Assembly (NCBI GenBank): GCA_017441265.1
Contig: JAFRYE010000054.1
Span: 1-64,000, forward strand
Reading direction: 5' to 3'
DNA from: Lachnospiraceae bacterium
Lineage (GTDB): Bacteria > Bacillota > Clostridia > Lachnospirales > Lachnospiraceae
Length of the DNA: 64,000 bases
The notes beneath the pieces are model-generated. The model was not told where the DNA came from, searched no databases, and was given only the letters and a program-made list of their open reading frames with translations. Positions within the stretch are counted from its first letter, which is position 1; every line of letters begins with the position of its first letter. Below, piece after piece: positions 54,187 through 63,815 of the stretch. The translations under genes and the position numbers were made by a program.

Positions 54187-54916
54187 TCTCTTTCTCCTCC
54201 TTCATACTGCGCTTAATGCACCGGTTGATCTCCCGAAAATCCTTCCAGGCCTGTTTTCCGATTTTGAAGATCTTCTTCATGTTGATGGAGTTCACGCCGC
54301 CCTGGCGGGGACGGAACGTGATCGGAATGTAGAGAACCGGCTCTTTCTTCTTCGCATACAATACCGATAATACGACGTTCGGAAGGTTGTAATTTTCCGG
54401 GATCACCTTAAGATTTTTCTCGAGGTATTCCGCCTGCATGATCCTGAACGGCGTGTTCGCGTCCTTGCAGCTGACATGGAAACACAGCAGACACACAAGC
54501 TTCAGCGTCTTTGTGACAATGACGCGGGAGAAGCCGTCCTGACGGCCTTTGCGGTGGCCGATCACCATGTGATAATCCGCCCGCTTCTCCCAGAACTGGT
54601 CGAACTCCTCCGGCCGCGTCTGGCCGTCCGAGTCGGTCTGGAAGACATAGTCCGCGCCGTTGTCCAGCGCATAGCGGTATCCGTACAAAACCGTTGCGCC
54701 GTGTCCGCCGTTCGGCTTCGTGAGCGGAATAAACTTCGGCTTCGTCTCCGCAAGGCGCTTCATGATCTCGTAGGTGGAGTCCTTGCTGCCGTCGTCGATG
54801 ACGACAAGCCGGCTGTCCTCACTCTGCCGATCGATCACTTCATACCACTCGTTCACTACCGTCTCAATGTTCGCTTCCTCGTTGTATGCGGGAATCACGA
54901 TATACAGTTTGTCCAT
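54176..54916 (-). CDS. Family 2 glycosyltransferase (DPM1-like)
   Basis: Cytoplasmic transferase that probably loads a sugar on a polyprenyl phosphate. 246 residues: IVIPAYNEEANIETVV, VVIDDGSKDST, a TDSDGQTRPEEF metal motif, and the FRPRQGGVNSINMKK segment. No membrane helix, as in soluble dolichol-phosphate-mannose synthase-like enzymes. Being flanked by two GT-C-like proteins suggests it makes their lipid-sugar donor (inference). Confidence 0.88.
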   Translation of the reverse strand: MDKLYIVIPAYNEEANIETVVNEWYEVIDRQSEDSRLVVIDDGSKDSTYEIMKRLAETKPKFIPLTKPNGGHGATVLYGYRYALDNGADYVFQTDSDGQTRPEEFDQFWEKRADYHMVIGHRKGRQDGFSRVIVTKTLKLVCLLCFHVSCKDANTPFRIMQAEYLEKNLKVIPENYNLPNVVLSVLYAKKKEPVLYIPITFRPRQGGVNSINMKKIFKIGKQAWKDFREINRCIKRSMKEEKENAK

Positions 54917-54967
54917 TTGAAATACCCCCAGTCTTTGGTTTGTCTCTATACTCTATCCGCTTCCGCG

Positions 54968-57136
54968 TTAATAATCGATCGCAGGCTCATCCTCGTGAGG
55001 CTCGTAATACAGCGCCGATTCCAGTCTTTTTGTCGTGTCGTAGATTGCTGTCCCGCCGTACTCGAACACTTTTTCAAACGTTATCGGAATGACGTCTTCG
55101 TTGAGCTCATATTCGTTGCAGCTCCTCGCATCGTCATCGATGACGATGTACCGGATGTTCAGTTCCGACACAAGGGCCACCAGCACTGCCGGGGACTCCG
55201 CCTCGTAGATCAACCGCACATCCACCTGCCGAACATCGGTATCATATCCCGCGGACCACGCGTAATACGGCCAACCGTAGTACAGCATCGCTCCGCCCAT
55301 CACGAAGTTATTCAGCGAGTAATACGGTGTCAGGAAAATGTCCTGCGACGTGGCATTGTCCTTGACCCAGTTGGTGATGGGATCGTCGTCGCGGAACACC
55401 AGATAGGTTCCCTCGCGATCGACATCGTTGCGCCGCAGCACCGTACGGAAATCGTACAATCCGGTGGCGGTCAGCACGAAGAGCAATCCGATACAGATGA
55501 TCTTCGGCCACGCTCCCGCGAGATCCCACATTTTACAAAGCAGATATGCCGCGGGAACCGCCAGCAGCATCAAACTCATCATGATGTACTTGTGGTTGAC
55601 CGTGACATCCTTCGTAAGCGACAAAGTAAACGCCAGAATGAACGGCGCCGTGAAGGCGAACCACACGCTTCGCTGCGCGTTGTTCGAGATGACGAACGCA
55701 GCCAACAACACCAGGGGCAAAATGCCGCACAGCGTCATGATGTACTCCCACGAACCGGCCAGCGTTGTGAGATCGGCTAAAAAGCCGTACTGAATCTTCG
55801 TTTTGACAACCGATCCGTCGATGAAAAACCGTGTCGCCGCCACCGTCATCACAACCGTGATCCCTGCGGTGATCGCGTACTCCAGTCGATTGTCCGAGAA
55901 GACCGCCAAAAAGAGCAGGACGGCCAGACATCCGATAACGCATGCGCCGTTGAAGAAGCTGCACATTCCGAGCATAACTCCTAAGAATACCGGCCGCAGA
56001 TACTTCCTCGGAAGCCATCCTTCCTTCTGCAGCAGGGAGCCGGAAAATGCGCTTTCCGCGCGCTCGAGCGCCGTCAGACGGAACTCCGGATCCTCCTTGA
56101 TCAACGCCTCCTCCCGGTCGATGATCAGGAACTTGATCCGCTGCACCTGCCTGAAAAGAAGCGGCAGCGTCAGGATTATCACACACAGCAGCACACACAG
56201 ACCGATGGCGAGGTGCCGCTGGTTGCAGTACACGTTCAGATTCCAAAGTCCCCAGTCTTCGTGGGTCGTCGTCCCGATGAACTTATCATTTTCCACAAAC
56301 GCCTTCCAAAGGGCCGTGGGAAGCTTGTCCCGGGTGGTTTTCGCAACAATCTGCTCGTCCGGATGCGCAAAATAATCGAACACCGCGTCGCTGCTCCGGA
56401 AGGCGAACAGCAATCCGGCGAACCAGCCCGCCAGCCTCCGTCCGGTCAGTTTGACCGCAAGCACATACAACAGGCAGAACGCGCCGGCAAAGCACATCGC
56501 GCTTGGCAGGTTAAACGCCCAGTCAAGGCGCATCCCTAAAAACTCCAGGTTGCCGACCATGAATTGGAACAGGAAATGGTATTTGATATCCTCCCCCGCA
56601 AAATGAGAATACGTGGTCGGAAAATTATTGCCGTAGGAAAAGGACCGGATCATCCCCATGTGCGGCGCGAAATCGCTGAATACGGAAATACCGACACGGA
56701 GTTCTCCGTCACTGTAGGAGAATGTCCACCACATCAGCAGTGCTGCGAAAGCGAACGTGATGGCCGCAAAGAGAATCGAGCTTCCGTCGAACACACTCCA
56801 GTACGGCTTCATACGGTGAAGTGTCTTCTTCCGGCGCGACAGGGTGATCAGTAAGAGATCAAGAACCGTAAAGAACAACATCACGACTGCGTTGGCGATG
56901 ATCAGCGGTTTCCGGCTGCCGCACATTGACGCCAGATATGCCGTAAAATACGTGCACCACGTCATCAGCATCGCGCCCGTGACATACCACAGAGGGAAAC
57001 ACAAAGCGGCAGGATTCAGACGAATGCCCGTTCCGAAATACGTCTTTCTCGTGAAGGACGAAAGTTTCGGCAAACATAACGAGCAAACGGCAAATCCCGT
57101 CAACACATTGAGCATGATGTAAAGGATACCCAGCAT
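54968..57136 (-). CDS. Large polytopic membrane protein, GT-C-like
   Basis: 722 residues with about 12-14 membrane helices and a C-terminal soluble part (about 600-722). After the early helices an external acidic loop reads YSDGELRVGISVFSDFAPHMGM, followed by GEDIKYHFLFQFMVGNLEF, which parallels the DUF2298 neighbour (NYYYGGQYLMTYL) at the same relative place. I infer a distant GT-C glycosyltransferase relationship; no exact family is recognised. Start ATG 57136 with GGAGG; a GTG four codons upstream is possible. First gene of a three-gene operon. Confidence 0.75.
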   Translation of the reverse strand: MLGILYIMLNVLTGFAVCSLCLPKLSSFTRKTYFGTGIRLNPAALCFPLWYVTGAMLMTWCTYFTAYLASMCGSRKPLIIANAVVMLFFTVLDLLLITLSRRKKTLHRMKPYWSVFDGSSILFAAITFAFAALLMWWTFSYSDGELRVGISVFSDFAPHMGMIRSFSYGNNFPTTYSHFAGEDIKYHFLFQFMVGNLEFLGMRLDWAFNLPSAMCFAGAFCLLYVLAVKLTGRRLAGWFAGLLFAFRSSDAVFDYFAHPDEQIVAKTTRDKLPTALWKAFVENDKFIGTTTHEDWGLWNLNVYCNQRHLAIGLCVLLCVIILTLPLLFRQVQRIKFLIIDREEALIKEDPEFRLTALERAESAFSGSLLQKEGWLPRKYLRPVFLGVMLGMCSFFNGACVIGCLAVLLFLAVFSDNRLEYAITAGITVVMTVAATRFFIDGSVVKTKIQYGFLADLTTLAGSWEYIMTLCGILPLVLLAAFVISNNAQRSVWFAFTAPFILAFTLSLTKDVTVNHKYIMMSLMLLAVPAAYLLCKMWDLAGAWPKIICIGLLFVLTATGLYDFRTVLRRNDVDREGTYLVFRDDDPITNWVKDNATSQDIFLTPYYSLNNFVMGGAMLYYGWPYYAWSAGYDTDVRQVDVRLIYEAESPAVLVALVSELNIRYIVIDDDARSCNEYELNEDVIPITFEKVFEYGGTAIYDTTKRLESALYYEPHEDEPAIDY

Positions 57137-57183
57137 GATGCCTCCCACACAACAGACGCTTACGCGTCTGAAAATCTCAACTT

Positions 57184-59199
57184 TCAGTATACCACAGGCC
57201 CCTCGGAATCTGCAAGCAAAAGCTTCACGGCCTTGCGGTATTGCTCGGCGGACAAACCGTCCACCGCATGCTTCGCAAGCGTTAATATCCTCGCGTCACG
57301 GATCGGATCGGCAATGCGGAACACATTGTCGCCGCTCTGCCGGATCCCGAAGAAATCACCGGGTCCCCGCATCGTCAGGTCCTTCTCGGCGATGGCGAAC
57401 CCGTCCGGCGCCTGCTGCAGGACGCAGAGCCGCTCTCTCGCCTCATCGGAATCGCTCCCCTGCACGAGGATGCAATAGGACTGCTTCGCCCCCCGGCCGA
57501 CGCGTCCGCGCAGCTGGTGAAGCGTCGCCAGCCCGAACCGCTCGGCGTCCTCGATCAGGATGACGGTGGCATTAGCCACATCGATCCCGACCTCGATCAC
57601 GGTCGTGCTGACCAAAATATCATACTCGTGCGCGGCAAATGCCTCCATCACCTCGGTCTTGGCGGCCGCCGCCATCCGCCCGTGAAGCAGGCCGATGCGC
57701 GCATCCGGCAGTTCCTCCCGGAGTTTCTCCGCGTACTCCGTAACGTTGCAGGCATCCAGCCCGTCGCTCTCCTCGATCAGCGGACAGATCACGTAGCACT
57801 GCTCTCCCGCACCGATGCGTTCTCTTAAGAATCGATACGCCTTCGGCCGGTATGTCGTATCGACAACCGCCGTCCGGATCTTCAGCCGGTCCCCAGGCAA
57901 CTCATCGAGCAAAGACACATCCAGATCCGCATACAGCATCATCGCGAGCGTCCGCGGGATCGGTGTCGCACTCATCAAAAGCACGTGCGGAGTGCCGCCC
58001 TTCTGCGTCAGACGGCTTCTCTGCTCGACGCCGAAGCGATGCTGTTCATCAACGACGACAAGCCCCAGATTCGCGAACTCCACGCCCTGCTGAAACAGTG
58101 CGTGCGTACCGACAACGATCTGCACGCTGCCCGTCTCGGCCGCCGTGCGAGCCTCCCGTCTGGCAGCCGCGCTCATCGACCCGGTCAGCAGTCCGACCCG
58201 GATCCCCATGGGCTCAAACCGCCGCGTCAGCTCCGTAAAATGCTGCTTCGCAAGCACTTCCGTGGGTACCATCAGGCAACCCTGGTACCCCGCCTCCGCG
58301 ATTGTCGCCAGAGCCATCTCCGCGATCACCGTCTTGCCCGATCCGACATCGCCCTGCAACAGCCGCTGCATCGGGGAAGCGCCCGCAAGATCCGACGCGA
58401 TCTCCGCAAAGCACCGCTCCTGCGCCCCTGTCAGAGCGTACGGAAGCGACGCCCGGATGCGCTGCGCGAGCATCGTCGTCTTCGCCGGATATCGGTTCGG
58501 GATCGTCTCGGTCTGCTCTTTTAAACTGCGGATTCCCAGAAGGAAGCGGAAGAATTCATCGAACGCCAGCCGGTTGATTGCCTCTTTCGTAGTCTCCTCA
58601 CTCTTCGGAAAATGAACCTCTTCATATGCGTCCTTAAGGCTCCAAAGTCCCAGTTCCCGCCGCATGCCCGCAGGCATCGGATCGGGGATGTCACACACCG
58701 CCAATGCCTCCGCCACCGCCTTGGCCACGGCGGTCTTCGTAAGTCCCGCCGTCAAACCGTACACCGGTCGGAGCGTCTTCATCATCTCGCGATACCGCTC
58801 GGGCGTATAGATCTCCGGCTGGACCATGGTGAGCGTCCTGCGGTCCCATGTTATTTTCCCGCGAAGAAGCACGTAGTTCGCCATCGAGATCTGCTTGCGC
58901 AGATAGGGAGCGTTGAACCATTTGACCATGATCGTCCCGGTGGCATCCTTAAAGCGGCACATCAGGATACTTCTGCGCCCCGATGTGTTGACCGTCGGAG
59001 TCCCCGTGAACGTGCCGAGCACCGTCGCCAGCTGCCCGTCGCGCACCGTGTTGATCGGCTGTTCCGGCCGGAAGGTGTCGTACCGCTTCGGGAACCACGA
59101 CAACAGATCGCCCACGGTTTCAATCCGCAGACGACGGTAAGCCTCCGCCGTTTTCGGGCCGATCCCCTTCAGTTTTGTGATGGGCTCATTCCGGTTCAT
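57184..59199 (-). CDS. recG: ATP-dependent DNA helicase RecG
   Basis: Remodels stalled forks and recombination intermediates. 671 residues: N-terminal wedge with an OB-fold (LKGIGPKTAEAYRRL, then TVNTSGRRSILMCRFKD), helicase motif I LLQGDVGSGKTVIAEMAL, motif II VDEQHRFGV, motif III LLMSATPIPRTLAM, and motif VI QLRGRVGRGAKQSYCIL. ATG 59199 follows GGAGGG. Usual neighbour of the FakA-type gene in Firmicutes. Confidence 0.96.
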   Translation of the reverse strand: MNRNEPITKLKGIGPKTAEAYRRLRIETVGDLLSWFPKRYDTFRPEQPINTVRDGQLATVLGTFTGTPTVNTSGRRSILMCRFKDATGTIMVKWFNAPYLRKQISMANYVLLRGKITWDRRTLTMVQPEIYTPERYREMMKTLRPVYGLTAGLTKTAVAKAVAEALAVCDIPDPMPAGMRRELGLWSLKDAYEEVHFPKSEETTKEAINRLAFDEFFRFLLGIRSLKEQTETIPNRYPAKTTMLAQRIRASLPYALTGAQERCFAEIASDLAGASPMQRLLQGDVGSGKTVIAEMALATIAEAGYQGCLMVPTEVLAKQHFTELTRRFEPMGIRVGLLTGSMSAAARREARTAAETGSVQIVVGTHALFQQGVEFANLGLVVVDEQHRFGVEQRSRLTQKGGTPHVLLMSATPIPRTLAMMLYADLDVSLLDELPGDRLKIRTAVVDTTYRPKAYRFLRERIGAGEQCYVICPLIEESDGLDACNVTEYAEKLREELPDARIGLLHGRMAAAAKTEVMEAFAAHEYDILVSTTVIEVGIDVANATVILIEDAERFGLATLHQLRGRVGRGAKQSYCILVQGSDSDEARERLCVLQQAPDGFAIAEKDLTMRGPGDFFGIRQSGDNVFRIADPIRDARILTLAKHAVDGLSAEQYRKAVKLLLADSEGPVVY

Positions 59200-59310
59200 G
59201 GGTCCCTCCGACTTCCCCGGCGACCGCAAAAACGGCCGTATATACACACCGCCGGCGGCGGAACATCCGCAACCGGCGGTAATCGTTGAGTATGAAACTG
59301 AATCCGCCGA

Positions 59311-60957
59311 TCACTCTACCGAGATCACATAGTAGTAGATCGGCTGTCCGCCGCTGTGGACTTCCACATCGACGAGCGGGTATTTTTCGGAGAACTTCGC
59401 TGCAAGCGCATCCGCGGCATCCTCGGTCACATCGCTGCCGAAATAGATGCTGAGAAGGCCGGATTCGTCGTCCACCATCGTGTCGATCATCTCCAGCGTC
59501 GTCTCATCGATATCTTTGCCGACAGCGACAATTCCCGCGTCGGAAATGCCCATGATGTCGGACTCGTGAATCTCACGTCCCTCGAAGCTCGTGTCGCGAA
59601 CCGCATAGGTTACCTGGCCGCTCTTGACGTAGGACAGCGCCTCCGTCATTGCCTCGCTGTTCTCCTTGGCAGTCGCTTCCGCGGAAAATGCGATTACGGC
59701 GCTGATGCCCTGCGGCACCGTCTTCGTCGGGATCACGAATATCGCCTTATCCTTGACCATTCTCTTAGCCTGTTCCGCCGCGAGAATGATATTCTTGTTG
59801 TTCGGAAGAATGAAGACATTGTCGGCATTGACCTTATCAATGGCCGTGATCATGTCCTCCGTGCTCGGGTTCATCGTCTGACCGCCTTCGATCAGGCTGT
59901 CAACGCCGAGTTCGCGGAAGATCGCGTTCATACCGTCACCGATGGAAACCGCCACAAAACCGAACTTCTTGCGAGGCTCGTCCTTCGCCGGAGCAGCCTC
60001 TTCGCTCTTGGCTTCCTCCGCCTTGTCGGTGTCCTTCTTGCGAAGGTTTTCGATCTTCATATTCGTAAGCTGACCGTACGAAATACCCTTCTGGATCGCA
60101 AAACCGGGATCGTTGGTGCTCAGACCGATCCGCACGATGCCCTCATCCGAAGAGCAGCTGACGGAATCGCCCATTGCGGAAAGATATGCCTTCAAAGCCG
60201 CTTCGTCGGCCATGGTAAACTCTTTCGTCGGATGGATAAAGAATTCCGTGCGGTAACCGAACCGGATCTCCGCCTCGGCCTTCTCTTCCGCCTTGCCCTC
60301 GCCGTCAGCGTTCTCCTCCTCAAAAGAGTAATCGACTTCCTTGCCGAGCATGCAGTCAAGGCCGCCGCGCATAACCTCCAGAAGTCCCTGTCCGCCGGAG
60401 TCGACAACGCCGGCTTCCTTCAAAACGGGCAACAGCTCCGGAGTATACTCGAGAGCCGCCTGCATTCTCTCTACGATCTTCGTCGTAAAATCCTCGAAGT
60501 CGGGACTCACACCCACCAGCTCGGCAGCGCACTCCGCACCGGCTCTCGCCACGGTGAGGATCGTACCTTCCTTCGGCTTCATAACAGCATTGTATGCAGT
60601 ATCCACCGCCTTCGCAAAACTCTCTGCCGCTACGGGAATCGTGATCTCGTCATGATCGCGGATCACCTTGGAAAATCCGCGCAGCAACTGGGAAAGGATT
60701 ACGCCCGAATTACCTCTGGCACCTTTCAAAGAGCCGGAAGACATTGCCTTCGCAAGAGCCTTCATAGACTCGTCCTGCGTCTGGCTGACTTCTCTGACCG
60801 CCGACAGGATCGTCAGGGTCATATTGGTTCCGGTATCCCCGTCGGGAACCGGAAACACGTTCAGCTCGTTAATGATCTCCTTCTTGGACTCGAGATTCTT
60901 CGCACCTGCAAGAAACATCTTCCGCAGAAGTGCAGCATCCACTGTCAACAATGCCAC
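59311..60957 (-). CDS. fakA: DAK2-domain fatty acid kinase subunit (FakA/YloV-like)
   Basis: ATP-binding subunit that phosphorylates fatty acids held by a FakB protein. 548 residues: DhaL-type kinase domain (NVFPVPDGDTGTNMTL, SLKGARGNSGVILSQLLRG, DSGGQGLLEVM), a middle domain and a C-terminal DegV-like domain (NADNVFILPNNKNIILAAEQA). A Lys/Glu-rich insert (about 340-360) is present. Start at GTG 60957 preceded by AAGGAGG; the frame is open to 61008 but without a good site. No FakB in the window. Confidence 0.9.
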   Translation of the reverse strand: MALLTVDAALLRKMFLAGAKNLESKKEIINELNVFPVPDGDTGTNMTLTILSAVREVSQTQDESMKALAKAMSSGSLKGARGNSGVILSQLLRGFSKVIRDHDEITIPVAAESFAKAVDTAYNAVMKPKEGTILTVARAGAECAAELVGVSPDFEDFTTKIVERMQAALEYTPELLPVLKEAGVVDSGGQGLLEVMRGGLDCMLGKEVDYSFEEENADGEGKAEEKAEAEIRFGYRTEFFIHPTKEFTMADEAALKAYLSAMGDSVSCSSDEGIVRIGLSTNDPGFAIQKGISYGQLTNMKIENLRKKDTDKAEEAKSEEAAPAKDEPRKKFGFVAVSIGDGMNAIFRELGVDSLIEGGQTMNPSTEDMITAIDKVNADNVFILPNNKNIILAAEQAKRMVKDKAIFVIPTKTVPQGISAVIAFSAEATAKENSEAMTEALSYVKSGQVTYAVRDTSFEGREIHESDIMGISDAGIVAVGKDIDETTLEMIDTMVDDESGLLSIYFGSDVTEDAADALAAKFSEKYPLVDVEVHSGGQPIYYYVISVE

Positions 60958-61033
60958 TTTACGTTCCTCCTTTTTACCCCGGCCGCGAAACACGGCCTCA
61001 CCGGTCATGGCGGCCGGCGCCGGGCATGTCTCG

Positions 61034-61390
61034 TCAGTCGATTACGCGAACGCCGTCGACATAGACATTTATTTTTTCTACAGTCAAGCCGGAAAACTCT
61101 TCCACGCGGTACTTGACCGTCTCACACAGATTCTGGCACACCGTTGCAACGCTGATGCCGTACGAAACAATAATATGAAGATCGATCGAAAGCTTGTTAT
61201 CATTCACTTCCACATGCACGCCGTGGCTGAGGCTCTCGCGGCGCAAAAGCTTCGCAAGACCGTCCTTCATGCTGACGGCGGACATGCCGACAACGCCGAA
61301 GTTCTCAATGGCTGCAGAACCGGCGTACTGCGCGATCACATCCAGATCAATATAAACATCCCCAAACTTCGTTTCCAAACTACCGTCCAT
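61034..61390 (-). CDS. Asp23/Gls24 family envelope-stress protein (YloU-like)
   Basis: 118 residues. Short alkaline-shock-type protein: YIDLDVIAQYAGSAAIENFGVVGM, LSIDLHIIVSYGISVATVCQNL and a C-terminal VEKINVYVDGVRVID, all typical of Gls24 domains. Usually found next to fakA in Firmicutes, with a suggested envelope or lipid-linked role. ATG 61390 follows AGAGGTG. Confidence 0.9.
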   Translation of the reverse strand: MDGSLETKFGDVYIDLDVIAQYAGSAAIENFGVVGMSAVSMKDGLAKLLRRESLSHGVHVEVNDNKLSIDLHIIVSYGISVATVCQNLCETVKYRVEEFSGLTVEKINVYVDGVRVID

Positions 61391-61519
61391 GATACACCTC
61401 TTTCCCGTGACGAAACCGCACCCCCCCGCGCGGTACGCACGAATAATCGGGATTCGTTCCGCAAATCCCCGTACATTATAGTACAAACGGTCTTGAAATG
61501 CAACCGCAAATACTTACAC

Positions 61520-61569
61520 TAAGAAGTCCGATACAGCGACTCCGCAGAATCACCATATCGGACTTCTTA
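61520..61569 (-). terminator. Large inverted repeat after rpmB
   Basis: Perfect 14-base arms TAAGAAGTCCGATA/TATCGGACTTCTTA around a 22-base loop, 20 bases after the rpmB stop. The right arm ends in TTCTTA rather than a true T tract, so termination may be partial; an attenuating or processing role is equally possible. Confidence 0.5.
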
Positions 61570-61588
61570 ACGTGACTTTTGATTGAAA

Positions 61589-61786
61589 TTAAGCGCGCTC
61601 AACAAGACCTGCTCTGAGGCAAGCGGTGCATACATGCATCTTCTTGGAGCCACCGTTCACCTTTACATGAACAGCCTTAACATTCGACTTCCACATTCTG
61701 TTGGCACGTCCGGAAACCTGACTTCTCGTAATGCTGATCTGTCTTCCGAACAAAGCGCCTTTATCACAAATATCACACTTAGCCAT
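61589..61786 (-). CDS. rpmB: 50S ribosomal protein L28
   Basis: 65 residues of the large ribosomal subunit. AKCDICDKG at the start and CTACLRAG near the end form a C4 zinc site, the zinc-binding version of L28. The middle (GRQISITRSQVSGRANRMWKSN) is family-typical. It precedes the Gls24 and fakA genes, as in many Firmicutes. Confidence 0.97.
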   Translation of the reverse strand: MAKCDICDKGALFGRQISITRSQVSGRANRMWKSNVKAVHVKVNGGSKKMHVCTACLRAGLVERA

Positions 61787-61872
61787 GATATCGCACCTCC
61801 TTCACAATGAATCTTCAAAAAACCGAACAGTAGTATACTACCAAACTTGTCCGGAAAATGCAAGTACATTTT

Positions 61873-62298
61873 TTAGGAATTTTTGTCATTTTCCTTCAGC
61901 ATCTCATCGGCGATCATATCGATCTCCTCCTCGGAGACCTCCTTGCCTTCCTTCTTCTTGCCGATCATGTTCCTGACACGCTGCACAACGTCAGGCAGCA
62001 TCTCGAAGATTCTGGACATCGTGTCCTGATCCTTGATGGTGATCAGACGGGTGTTTCCGTCGCGGATGATCAGTACCGCGCAGGGCGACATCTTACCGCC
62101 GACAGCGCCGGTCGCGCGATTCTTGGCGTCCTTGTTGAAAGCGCCTGCTCCTACGGCAAATGCCACATCCACCAGAGGAATGATGACCGTTCCGTCCGGC
62201 AGCGTGCGCGCATCACCGACAACACTCTTCGTGGACACAAAACCTTCCATGCCCTCCAACAACTTGCTCACGGTTTCCCCGAAATTAACTTCAGCCAT
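61873..62298 (-). CDS. Sporulation protein GerW/YtfJ
   Basis: 141 residues, the family linked to spore germination in Bacillus. Signatures: VNFGETVSKLLEGMEGFVSTKSVVGDA, IPLVDVAFAVGAG and GGAVGGK-like SPCAVLIIRDG; ends in a Lys/Glu-rich helix. Paired with a DUF2953 gene upstream, the same pair as ytfJ-ytfI in Bacillus, supporting an endospore-forming host. Confidence 0.92.
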   Translation of the reverse strand: MAEVNFGETVSKLLEGMEGFVSTKSVVGDARTLPDGTVIIPLVDVAFAVGAGAFNKDAKNRATGAVGGKMSPCAVLIIRDGNTRLITIKDQDTMSRIFEMLPDVVQRVRNMIGKKKEGKEVSEEEIDMIADEMLKENDKNS

Positions 62299-62367
62299 AG
62301 CAAACTCCTTTTCCGCGGACGTCTCTGTTCCGCTGTTTTATAGTCCGAACTATGATTTCCGGCGCCG

Positions 62368-63474
62368 TCACGCCGCTTCCTTCCTGATGATCTTCTTCAG
62401 CTCGCCGGGTGTACCTTTCATGGTATCCTTGACATACTTGAACTCCTTGCGAACCTTCTTGATATTCTTGTCCCGCCAGAGCCCGATCCCGCGGATGACC
62501 AAACCGAAAAGCCGGATCCGTCCCTTTACGGAGCCTTCGCCCTGCAGCGCCTCGCCGCCGAACTCCGGATACACGTCAATATGTTTGTAATACCACGGGT
62601 ACAGCGTAGCCGCCGCTGCGTATATCTTTCCGGTCAACTCCGGATCCTTCAACCCGAAGGTGATCTCAGCGTGTCCCTTTCTCGGAGTAATCGTCTTCAA
62701 AAGCCACAGCAGCGTTTTCTTCACTCTCGCGATCGCCGCCTTCGTGGACGGCTTCGTCGCATATTTGGTGAGGAGATCCTTCCGTCTGCCGAACAATTCC
62801 AGCACACAGGAAACCGTTTCCTTGAAGCTCTCCCATTTTTCTTCTATCTTTTCCGCCAGAGATTTCTTCGGTTTATTCTCTTCCGATTCCCCTTCGACGC
62901 TGTCCGCCTCCGTCTCCGCAGATTCCCCGGGATCGCTCTGTCCGGTATTTTCCTCCGCAGCCTCAGCCGATTCCGAAGTCTCCGGCGTATCGTTTGAACC
63001 GTCGGGTTTCGCAGGAGTATCGCCGTCCGCGGTTTCGACCGAAGCCGTATCCCCGCCTTCCGGCTTATCCACAGGTTTCTCTTCCGTTTTTCCGTCCGGT
63101 TTCTCAGCCGGCTTCTCTTCCGGCTTTTCGTCCGGCTTCTCGTCCTCTGCCGTCACATCGTCGTCTTCCGGCTCCTCGTCCTCATCGACCGGTTTCGGGT
63201 AGATTGCGGAGTCCCATTTGCGGCCGATCAACCCGAGAATACGTATTCGCTTTGACACCAGCAGGGGAATTTTCACATCGACGCACACGCTGACGGCGTG
63301 CAGCAGCCAATGGACCTTGACCGTGCCGGCATACTCCTCCTTGGATTCCGCTTTGCCCTCCGCCTGATAACGGATCGGGACAAAGAGGATCAGCGCCAGT
63401 ATGAGAAGCACGAGCCCCAGGATGCAAAGAAGTACGATCCCGAGAATCTTTAAGATTGTCAGTACGACTCCCAT
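62368..63474 (-). CDS. DUF2953 protein (YtfI-like) with long acidic linker
   Basis: 368 residues: a membrane helix (about 5-32), a beta-rich DUF2953 part split by a long disordered insert (about 95-215) of DEKPEEKPAEKPDGK-type and Glu/Ser/Thr repeats, then the remainder (KHIDVYPEF...GEGSVKGRIRLFGLVIRG). The family is a partner of GerW/YtfJ. The insert is far longer than I expect for this family. A cluster with the 99-residue gene upstream, 12 bases away. Confidence 0.85.
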   Translation of the reverse strand: MGVVLTILKILGIVLLCILGLVLLILALILFVPIRYQAEGKAESKEEYAGTVKVHWLLHAVSVCVDVKIPLLVSKRIRILGLIGRKWDSAIYPKPVDEDEEPEDDDVTAEDEKPDEKPEEKPAEKPDGKTEEKPVDKPEGGDTASVETADGDTPAKPDGSNDTPETSESAEAAEENTGQSDPGESAETEADSVEGESEENKPKKSLAEKIEEKWESFKETVSCVLELFGRRKDLLTKYATKPSTKAAIARVKKTLLWLLKTITPRKGHAEITFGLKDPELTGKIYAAAATLYPWYYKHIDVYPEFGGEALQGEGSVKGRIRLFGLVIRGIGLWRDKNIKKVRKEFKYVKDTMKGTPGELKKIIRKEAA

Positions 63475-63486
63475 CTACGCCTCCGT

Positions 63487-63786
63487 TCACAGAAACTCCG
63501 AAACATCAAACCTTCCCTGTTTCGCCATCTCATCCACGATCTCCCGCACCAGCTCAAGAGCGTTCTCCCGGCTCCCGGCAAGTCCGAACACCGTGACATC
63601 ATGCTTTTCCGCCTCAATCTTCGCAAACGCAAGCCGGGCAATCTCCATCATTCCCGGAGTCTCCTCGGAACGCATCACACAAAACACCCGCTCACCGGCG
63701 CGCTTGCTGCGCACGGCCCGAATCATCTTGCCCAACTCGTCCGCCTCGTCGGGGATTGTCCTCACTTTTTTGCTTAGTTTAAGCAT
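63487..63786 (-). CDS. Small conserved-looking protein, unknown
   Basis: 99 residues, soluble, mixed helix and strand (RVFCVMRSEE, then KHDVTVFGLAGSRENALELV). No family recognised. It lies in the same direction 12 bases upstream of the DUF2953 gene, so it may share a transcript with the spore-related pair. Confidence 0.6.
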   Translation of the reverse strand: MLKLSKKVRTIPDEADELGKMIRAVRSKRAGERVFCVMRSEETPGMMEIARLAFAKIEAEKHDVTVFGLAGSRENALELVREIVDEMAKQGRFDVSEFL

Positions 63787-63815
63787 TCTCCGTCCTCTTT
63801 TTCCACGGGCTCGCC

